From positions 1 through 10,884 of the forward strand of contig JAADHX010000275.1 of NCBI GenBank assembly GCA_013151655.1: a DNA stretch of 10,884 nt. The letters run 5' to 3'. Under the pieces are notes generated by a model. That model saw only the letters and a list, made by a program, of their open reading frames with translations. It was not told the origin of the DNA and ran no database searches. The first letter of the stretch is position 1; every line of letters begins with the position of its first letter. Below are positions 6,830-10,884 of this stretch, in pieces. The DNA comes from Actinomycetota bacterium. GTDB lineage: Bacteria > Actinomycetota > Acidimicrobiia > Acidimicrobiales > Poriferisodalaceae. A program made the translations under genes and the position numbers.

Positions 6830-7576
6830 ATGCGTCCGACCCCGGACTGGCTCATCTCGGAGCCCTATACAGACGTCGACCTCGGCGTTATCAAGAGTGG
6901 AAAAGAAGCCCAAGTAAACCTCATCGAGCGAACTGGCGACGTATCAAGTTGCCTGATTGCGCGCAAGCTCTACTTGCCTAGGGAGGTGAAAGAGAAAGGT
7001 GCTCTTGAGGCTCTCGGCGTTCAGCGCTCGTCGACGTTTCGTAACGACGTGCAATATCGCGAGGGGCGACAGTTTCGTAAGAGCCGTGACCGGCGAGCGG
7101 TCGAGAAGATGACTACCCACGGAAAGCACCTACTGCAGGATCGCTGGACCGAACACGAACACGACGTGATGGGCAGGGTCTGGGCCGCCGGAGCTGCGGT
7201 GCCATATCCGGTTGGTTACGCCGACGATCAATTCGACATGGAGTATGTAGGCGACTCAACGCGGGCCGCTCCCCAGTTGTACGCGGCCAGGCTCGACCGG
7301 GCCGAACTCGATGATGCCTTCGATCAGTTGATTCTCGGTTTGCAGTGCCTAACTTCAGAAGGCATTGCTCACGGTGATCTCTCGGCTTACAACCTTTTGT
7401 GGTGGCGTCAGACCCTCGTGTTCATAGATTTCCCGCAGGCGATCGACATTGCTGCCAATCCTCAGGGCCTCGGCTTTTTGCACCGCGACGTTCTGAACGT
7501 CTGCACTTGGTTCGAACGCAAGGGTCTAGATGTTGACGGTGAGGAAGTGTTCGCCGGGCTGTTGGCCTTTACCTGA
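6830..7576 (+). CDS. RIO1-type atypical serine kinase
   Basis: The protein has 248 residues. The nucleotide loop region reads IKSGKEAQVNLIE (about 21-33), the likely catalytic Lys is at about 46 in LIARKLYLP, and the hinge is MEYVGD (about 137-142). The catalytic loop is HGDLSAYNLL with Asp183 and Asn188, and the metal-binding loop is VFIDFPQAID with Asp200. The later FLHRDVLNVCTWFERKG also fits the RIO C-lobe. All catalytic residues are present, so it should phosphorylate or hydrolyse ATP. In archaea and eukaryotes RIO proteins act in small ribosomal subunit maturation; the target of bacterial members is unclear. AAGGTG sits seven bases before the ATG, and an in-frame TGA just upstream fixes the start. 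Its last 8 bases overlap the convergent methyltransferase gene. It has no sensor or membrane part and is probably cytosolic. Confidence 0.9.
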   Translation: MRPTPDWLISEPYTDVDLGVIKSGKEAQVNLIERTGDVSSCLIARKLYLPREVKEKGALEALGVQRSSTFRNDVQYREGRQFRKSRDRRAVEKMTTHGKHLLQDRWTEHEHDVMGRVWAAGAAVPYPVGYADDQFDMEYVGDSTRAAPQLYAARLDRAELDDAFDQLILGLQCLTSEGIAHGDLSAYNLLWWRQTLVFIDFPQAIDIAANPQGLGFLHRDVLNVCTWFERKGLDVDGEEVFAGLLAFT

Positions 7577-8294
7577 CTAGCGTCAACCACCCGAAACCCA
7601 AGACGCCGCGATATCGCTGATAGGCCTCGTACCGTTCGGAGGCGAAACCAACCGCAACATCTGTTCCTAAGGAGCGCACGCCGCCAATCCAAGTCTCCTC
7701 GAACCCATCCCACTCGGCAAGACTCGACGTCGACTGCGCCTCCACCTGCCATCCAGCCGCTCGCGCCTGTTCGCCGAGACTGTCGATCCCGGGTGCCATT
7801 TCGCCGAATTGCTCAAGACACCACGCTGTTGGTTCGGCCTCCCACATCTCCAACCCGACAACGGCGACCTCGGGCTGTTGGGCCGCGAGCGACTTGAACA
7901 TCTCCGCGGGCCCTCCAAAGATGTGCGACGATCCGACACAGATCGCCACGTCACAAACACCCTTCCACGCACTGGCGTCGACAGCCTGAAAGTTCACTCG
8001 CTCGGCAAGTCCGGTCGTGGCCGCGTCGTGTCGCGCCGCGGCCAACGACGTCTCGTCGGTGTCGAGCCCCAACCCGCGACCGCCGGGACTTCGCTCGACG
8101 ACTTTCTGTATCAATCGTCCTCGACCACAGCCGAAGTCGACCATCGTTGGAGACGCGACGCTGTAGGTCCTCCCGGCGATCGATTCGACGATCGAGTCGG
8201 CCCGAGCCGTCGACATGGGCGAGTTGAACTCGACCGCGGCACGACCAGCGTCCATCAAAGTGTCGAGCGTTCCGCGGTCGATCGGGTTACCCAT
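7569..8294 (-). CDS. Class I SAM-dependent methyltransferase, last gene of the sulfur operon
   Basis: The protein has 241 residues and a Rossmann-type fold: motif I MVDFGCGRGR (about 51-60), the acidic strand-2 end GLGLDTDE (about 74-81), motif II region NFQAVDASAW (about 101-110) and motif IV region DVAICVGSSHIFGG (about 115-128). The C-terminal YQRYRGVLGFGWLTLV is common in actinobacterial small-molecule methyltransferases. The substrate is not evident. Its ATG lies only three bases after the stop of the persulfide dioxygenase-rhodanese frame, with only a weak ribosome binding site, so it is probably translated by coupling. That context hints at a sulfur compound or thiol as substrate, which is inference. 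Its stop overlaps the end of the RIO kinase gene on the other strand. Confidence 0.85.
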   Translation of the reverse strand: MGNPIDRGTLDTLMDAGRAAVEFNSPMSTARADSIVESIAGRTYSVASPTMVDFGCGRGRLIQKVVERSPGGRGLGLDTDETSLAAARHDAATTGLAERVNFQAVDASAWKGVCDVAICVGSSHIFGGPAEMFKSLAAQQPEVAVVGLEMWEAEPTAWCLEQFGEMAPGIDSLGEQARAAGWQVEAQSTSSLAEWDGFEETWIGGVRSLGTDVAVGFASERYEAYQRYRGVLGFGWLTLVR

Positions 8295-8297
8295 GCG

Positions 8298-9685
8298 TTA
8301 CCGCTGGCTCGGTACGGCTGCCATCTCAGTCCAGGCCGCATAACCGCCGATGATGTCCGAAACGTCAACGAATCCGGCCTCACGCAATACGCTGGCAGCG
8401 ACCGAAGACCGATATCCACCGGCACAAAATACAACAGTCGGCTTGGTCGACACGAGTTCATCGAGACGGGTTGGCAACTGGCCGACGGGAATGTGCCCGC
8501 TGCCTTCGATGGTCCCGAGGGCAACCTCTCCTGGTCCGCGAACATCGAGTAGCTGAAGGTCTTCGATGCCGTCGCGTCGATCAGCAAACTCGGTGGCGGT
8601 CATTCGCGAAGCGCGCTGGACACGATTGGGATTGTCGAGCATCGCTGCCACCGGGTGTTCCAGGTAGCCGACAACACGGTCGAATCCGATGCGGGCCAGG
8701 CGGTTCTTCGCCTCAGTTTCGAAACCTTCGTCAACCAAAAGCACCATGTCGACATCGCTCGGGACCACCGAACCCGCGAACTCGGCGTAACGGCCGGCCA
8801 TGCCTACATTTATCGAGCCCGTGAGGTGTCCGAGGGCGAAGTCTTCTGGAGTGCGACCATCGATGATCATGGCTCCGTTGGTCACCTTGGTATCGAACTC
8901 GCTAAGCGACAGAGCGTCTGGCGCTGCGGCCTCGTCGAGTAGTGGCCGGTCCTTGCGATTGAGCACCGCGTCGTAGATGAAGTAGCTCGGCGGCGGGGCC
9001 TGGCCCTCGGTTACGAGCTCGATGAACGTTGCCTCGTCGGTCGCTTTGAGCGCGTAGTTGCTGGCCCGCTGCTCGCCCATGGTGGACGAAGTGTCTGTCG
9101 ATAGGTTCTTGCCACAGGCCGAGCCCGCGCCATGACCGGGAAACACTCTGGTGGCGTCTGGTAACGGCATCAGCTTGGTTTGGATGCTGTTGTAAAGGTC
9201 CTTGGCCAACTCGTCTTTTGAGAACCCGATCGACGACAACAGGTCAGGACGACCAACATCGCCTATAAACAGTGTGTCGCCTGTCAGCACGCCCCACGGC
9301 GCCTCGTCATTCGCGTGTCCCACACCACAACACTGAGAGACTCAGGCGTGTGCCCCGGCGTGTGCATGATCTCGAGAACGACCTCGCCAAGTTCGATCCT
9401 CTCGCCGTCGGCAAGAGGTCGCGACTCAAACTCTGTTGTTGCTACCGACGAGTAGCCAATCTCGGCGCCGGTCGCGGCCGCAAGCTCGAGGTGGCCGGAC
9501 AAGAAGTCGGCGTGGAAGTGCGTCTCGATGACCAACTCGATGGTCAGACCTTCAGCGGCGGCATCGCGAACGTATTCGTCGATATCTCGTCGGGGATCGA
9601 CCACCACCGCACGACCCGTGGTTGGATCGCCGATGAGGTAGGAAGCCTGTGAGAGGCAATCGAGGTAGTACTGCGTGAACTTCAT
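8298..9685 (-). pseudogene. Persulfide dioxygenase-rhodanese fusion, interrupted by a one-base frameshift
   Basis: Two adjoining frames (9685 to about 9317 and about 9317 to 8298) together encode about 462 residues, the usual size of MBL-rhodanese fusions such as CstB. Part one has THFHADFLSGH (His56, His58, Asp60; the DF in place of DH is normal here) and HTPGHTPES (His112). Part two continues with LTGDTLFIGDVGRPDLL, VFPGHGAGSACGKNL, a rhodanese domain lacking the Cys (LLVDEG) and a second with VFCAGGYRSS (Cys at about 421). The family oxidises thiol persulfides to sulfite with non-haem iron and moves sulfane sulfur with its rhodanese part. One base is missing in GACAC (expected GACCAC or GARCAC) inside the MBL fold. 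AGAGGA lies six bases before the ATG. All other positions look functional, so a sequencing error or recent mutation is likelier than old decay. Confidence 0.9.
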
Positions 9686-9691
9686 GGTGGG

Positions 9692-9697
9692 TCCTCT
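9692..9697 (-). promoter_or_regulatory. Ribosome binding site of the persulfide dioxygenase gene
   Basis: AGAGGA on the minus strand, six bases before the ATG at 9685, supports this start and shows that the gene has its own strong initiation site despite the frameshift further on. Confidence 0.75.
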
Positions 9698-9725
9698 TGG
9701 TGTTGAGTTTGGTTTGGACGCGGGC

Positions 9726-10016
9726 TTAGCCTTCGTAGCCGAGCATTCCGCCTTCGAGATTTACAACATCGCCAAATCCGGCTTCGGTGAGTTCTTCAGC
9801 TGCAATGGTGCTGCGACCACCGCTGCGACACAAGGTCACGACCCGACGGCTTCTGTCGAGTTCGCCAAGCCTGCCGGCAAGCTCTCCGAGCGGAACATTG
9901 GTGGCGCCTGGCAAAGTGCCCTCGGCGACCTCGCTTGGTTCGCGAACATCGATTAGCTGACCATCTGAGCCAACAGCGGTGACAAAGTCGTTCACCGGGT
10001 GATCTGTGTGAGCCAT
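9726..10016 (-). CDS. Single-domain rhodanese (sulfurtransferase)
   Basis: A 96-residue protein that is a complete stand-alone rhodanese domain: LIDVREPSEV (about 21-30), GTLPGATNVPLGEL, and the active loop TLCRSGGRST with Cys at about 63, ending in LEGGMLGYEG. Such proteins carry sulfane sulfur as a cysteine persulfide in the cytoplasm. The frame is open to 10127, but the upstream part overlaps the ygaP-like gene and has no rhodanese character; the ATG at 10016 lies one base after the ygaP-like stop (TGA-A-ATG) and gives the standard domain size. About 40 bases separate it from the dioxygenase gene. In this operon it probably ferries sulfur between the membrane rhodanese and the persulfide dioxygenase, which is inference from position. 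Confidence 0.9.
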   Translation of the reverse strand: MAHTDHPVNDFVTAVGSDGQLIDVREPSEVAEGTLPGATNVPLGELAGRLGELDRSRRVVTLCRSGGRSTIAAEELTEAGFGDVVNLEGGMLGYEG

Positions 10017-10017
10017 T

Positions 10018-10641
10018 TCAGCGAGCCTCGGTGGCGGTTTCTTCGTGGAGACTGTCGAGCACGCCAGCGATATCGCAGGCGTCGGTCTGGTTGTAAGGCA
10101 GCTTGGAGAGCACAGCGGCCATGGCACACGTGTTCGACAGTGCCGAGTAGGTCAGACCGGCTCCGACACCCCCGGCGATCCACTTGGCCTTCGGAATCGC
10201 GAGGCTGGCTCCGATTGCGCCAAGGACGAGCGAACCTGCGGTAAGACGTACCTGTCGATCCATGGCCCACCTCTCGGTGGTGCCCCTAACCACATCGCCC
10301 CCTGATGCTTCCCAAGCGACCATTCCCCCAACGAGTACGTGAAGCGTGTCTTTGCCAGCGCTGGTGAGAGTTCCGTGGGCCTGAGTGGCCCGGCCGCCGG
10401 TCTGACAAACAAGCACAACCTGGTGGTCGACAGCAGCAAGGTCGCGGGCATGTTCGGCCAGCGTGTCGAGTGGAACGTTGTACGAACCGGCGATGTGGGC
10501 TGTTTCGTATTCGCCGCCGGTTCGTACGTCGAGGATACGAACCGCTGGGTCGTTGCTGCGTAGCTCGGCAAGCTGTTCGGGGGTAATCGGGGCGGACGTC
10601 AGGGCTGTGGCTGCCTGAGTTGGGATTGTGGTTGCGGTCAT
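10018..10641 (-). CDS. YgaP-like membrane rhodanese with C-terminal DUF2892 membrane domain
   Basis: The protein has 207 residues. An N-terminal rhodanese domain runs from about 20 to 115 with RILDVRTGGEYETAHIAG and the active loop LVCQTGGRATQ (Cys at about 79). Two hydrophobic stretches follow (about 131-149 and 153-171) and then NTCAMAAVLSKLPYN, the pattern of the two-helix DUF2892 domain. This is the architecture of E. coli YgaP, a membrane-anchored sulfurtransferase facing the cytoplasm. I chose the ATG at 10641 because GGAG lies five bases before it and it overlaps the stop of the upstream SulP gene as ATGA; the frame is open to 10776, but the extra N-terminus is low-complexity Arg/Pro/Ser. 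It probably handles sulfane sulfur at the membrane next to the transporter. An alternative role is cyanide or thiosulfate sulfurtransfer. Confidence 0.9.
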   Translation of the reverse strand: MTATTIPTQAATALTSAPITPEQLAELRSNDPAVRILDVRTGGEYETAHIAGSYNVPLDTLAEHARDLAAVDHQVVLVCQTGGRATQAHGTLTSAGKDTLHVLVGGMVAWEASGGDVVRGTTERWAMDRQVRLTAGSLVLGAIGASLAIPKAKWIAGGVGAGLTYSALSNTCAMAAVLSKLPYNQTDACDIAGVLDSLHEETATEAR

Positions 10642-10884
10642 CGTTTCTCCATAGGTGCGGTTGGGTGTTCGTCGATGCCGAATCGGCGTTGATCGTGTGG
10701 GGCGCTGAGGTGGCCTCGGATCGCAGCTACTGCATCGTTGGTAGATGTGTGAACTCGATCGCCAAGCCGCTGCCAAATGCCGGCTCGACGCAGAACGTCT
10801 CGGACAGGACCCTTGACGTCGCTTAGGTGCAGCGTAACGCCCAGCGCGGCGACTTCGGAAACCAACTCCTCGAGCATCTGGGCT
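10638..10884 (-). CDS. SulP-type anion transporter, C-terminal STAS end only
   Basis: Only the last 81 residues are in the window; the 5' part lies beyond the right edge. The segment LHLSDVKGPVRDVLRRAG followed by RLGDRVHTSTNDAVAAI matches the end of the cytoplasmic STAS domain that closes SulP/SLC26 permeases (sulfate, sulfite, bicarbonate or other anions). The last 25 residues are a charged tail. The stop overlaps the next gene's ATG as ATGA, so the transporter is probably translated together with the rhodanese genes and may export the sulfite or take up the sulfate tied to their chemistry. A stand-alone STAS protein is possible, but the DVKGPVRDVL motif strongly favours SulP. Confidence 0.82.
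   Translation of the reverse strand, partial: AQMLEELVSEVAALGVTLHLSDVKGPVRDVLRRAGIWQRLGDRVHTSTNDAVAAIRGHLSAPHDQRRFGIDEHPTAPMEKR
10647..10650 (-). promoter_or_regulatory. Ribosome binding site that sets the ygaP-like start
   Basis: GGAG on the minus strand lies five bases before the ATG at 10641 and decides this start over the longer open frame reaching 10776. Confidence 0.75.

Noticed and set aside
6748..6981. A 77-codon frame overlapping the start of the RIO kinase gene
   Set aside because: It is in a different phase from the kinase, has no good ribosome binding site, and becomes Arg/Pro-rich where the kinase is conserved.
7809..8552. A 247-codon plus-strand frame antisense to the methyltransferase and dioxygenase genes
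   Set aside because: It spans two well-supported genes on the other strand and shows no domain of its own.
9315..9323. Programmed minus-one frameshifting as the default reading of the dioxygenase gene
   Set aside because: No X-XXY-YYZ slippery heptamer lies at the break and I see no obvious downstream stimulator; mutation or sequence error is simpler.
10017..10127. A longer N-terminus for the single-domain rhodanese
   Set aside because: The extension overlaps the conserved C-terminal end of the YgaP-like gene and adds nothing rhodanese-like; the ATG at 10016 gives the standard size.
10642..10776. A longer N-terminus for the YgaP-like protein
   Set aside because: The extra 45 residues are low complexity and overlap the STAS coding frame; the inner ATG has a strong ribosome binding site and normal family length.

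Overview
This window looks like chromosomal DNA from a high-GC actinobacterium. The long-form PurL/PurQ pair, the bacterial RIO1-type kinase, the GTG starts and the tight ATGA gene junctions would suit an Acidimicrobiia-type lineage. That placement is inference; there is no rRNA or other marker gene here. I see no transposase, integrase, CRISPR array, tRNA or rRNA.

Layout. (1) 1-651, minus: an RNase Z-like metallo-beta-lactamase (MBL) fold hydrolase that starts at a non-ATG codon and runs off the left edge. (2) 652-1095: about 440 bases without an intact gene. The plus strand holds short coding-like scraps, one resembling the N-terminus of an acyl-CoA dehydrogenase, so this may be a gene graveyard. 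(3) 1096-4772, minus: purL-purQ, translationally coupled by ATGA. PurL is about 960 residues long and appears to carry PurS-like modules at its N-terminus. (4) 4773-4928: divergent promoter region. (5) 4929-6500, plus: a soluble diguanylate cyclase with a TPR-like sensor region, intact GGDEF and intact RxxD I-site, followed by a hairpin terminator candidate. (6) 6501-6829: a gap holding a 14-codon ORF with a strong Shine-Dalgarno and then a second hairpin, possibly a leader for the next gene. (7) 6830-7576, plus: a RIO1-type kinase. (8) 7569-10884, minus: a sulfur operon read as SulP-type transporter (C-terminal STAS tail only), YgaP-like rhodanese membrane protein, single-domain rhodanese, persulfide dioxygenase-rhodanese fusion, and a class I SAM methyltransferase whose 3' end overlaps that of the RIO kinase gene by 8 bases.

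How the genes work together. The sulfur operon suggests anion (sulfate/sulfite) exchange by SulP, sulfane-sulfur handling by a chain of rhodanese domains (one membrane-bound, one free, two in the dioxygenase), and oxidation of glutathione- or other thiol-persulfides to sulfite. The dioxygenase frame is broken by one missing base at about 9317 (true mutation, recoding or sequence error). The terminal methyltransferase has no obvious role in known versions of such operons. The purL-purQ pair makes FGAM in de novo purine synthesis and diverges from an enzyme that consumes GTP to make c-di-GMP.

The most promising leads are the methyltransferase tied to persulfide oxidation, the possible leader peptide of the RIO kinase, the frameshift, the PurS-PurL fusion, and the decayed region at 652-1095. 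I found no clear evidence of a wholly new defence or mobile system.
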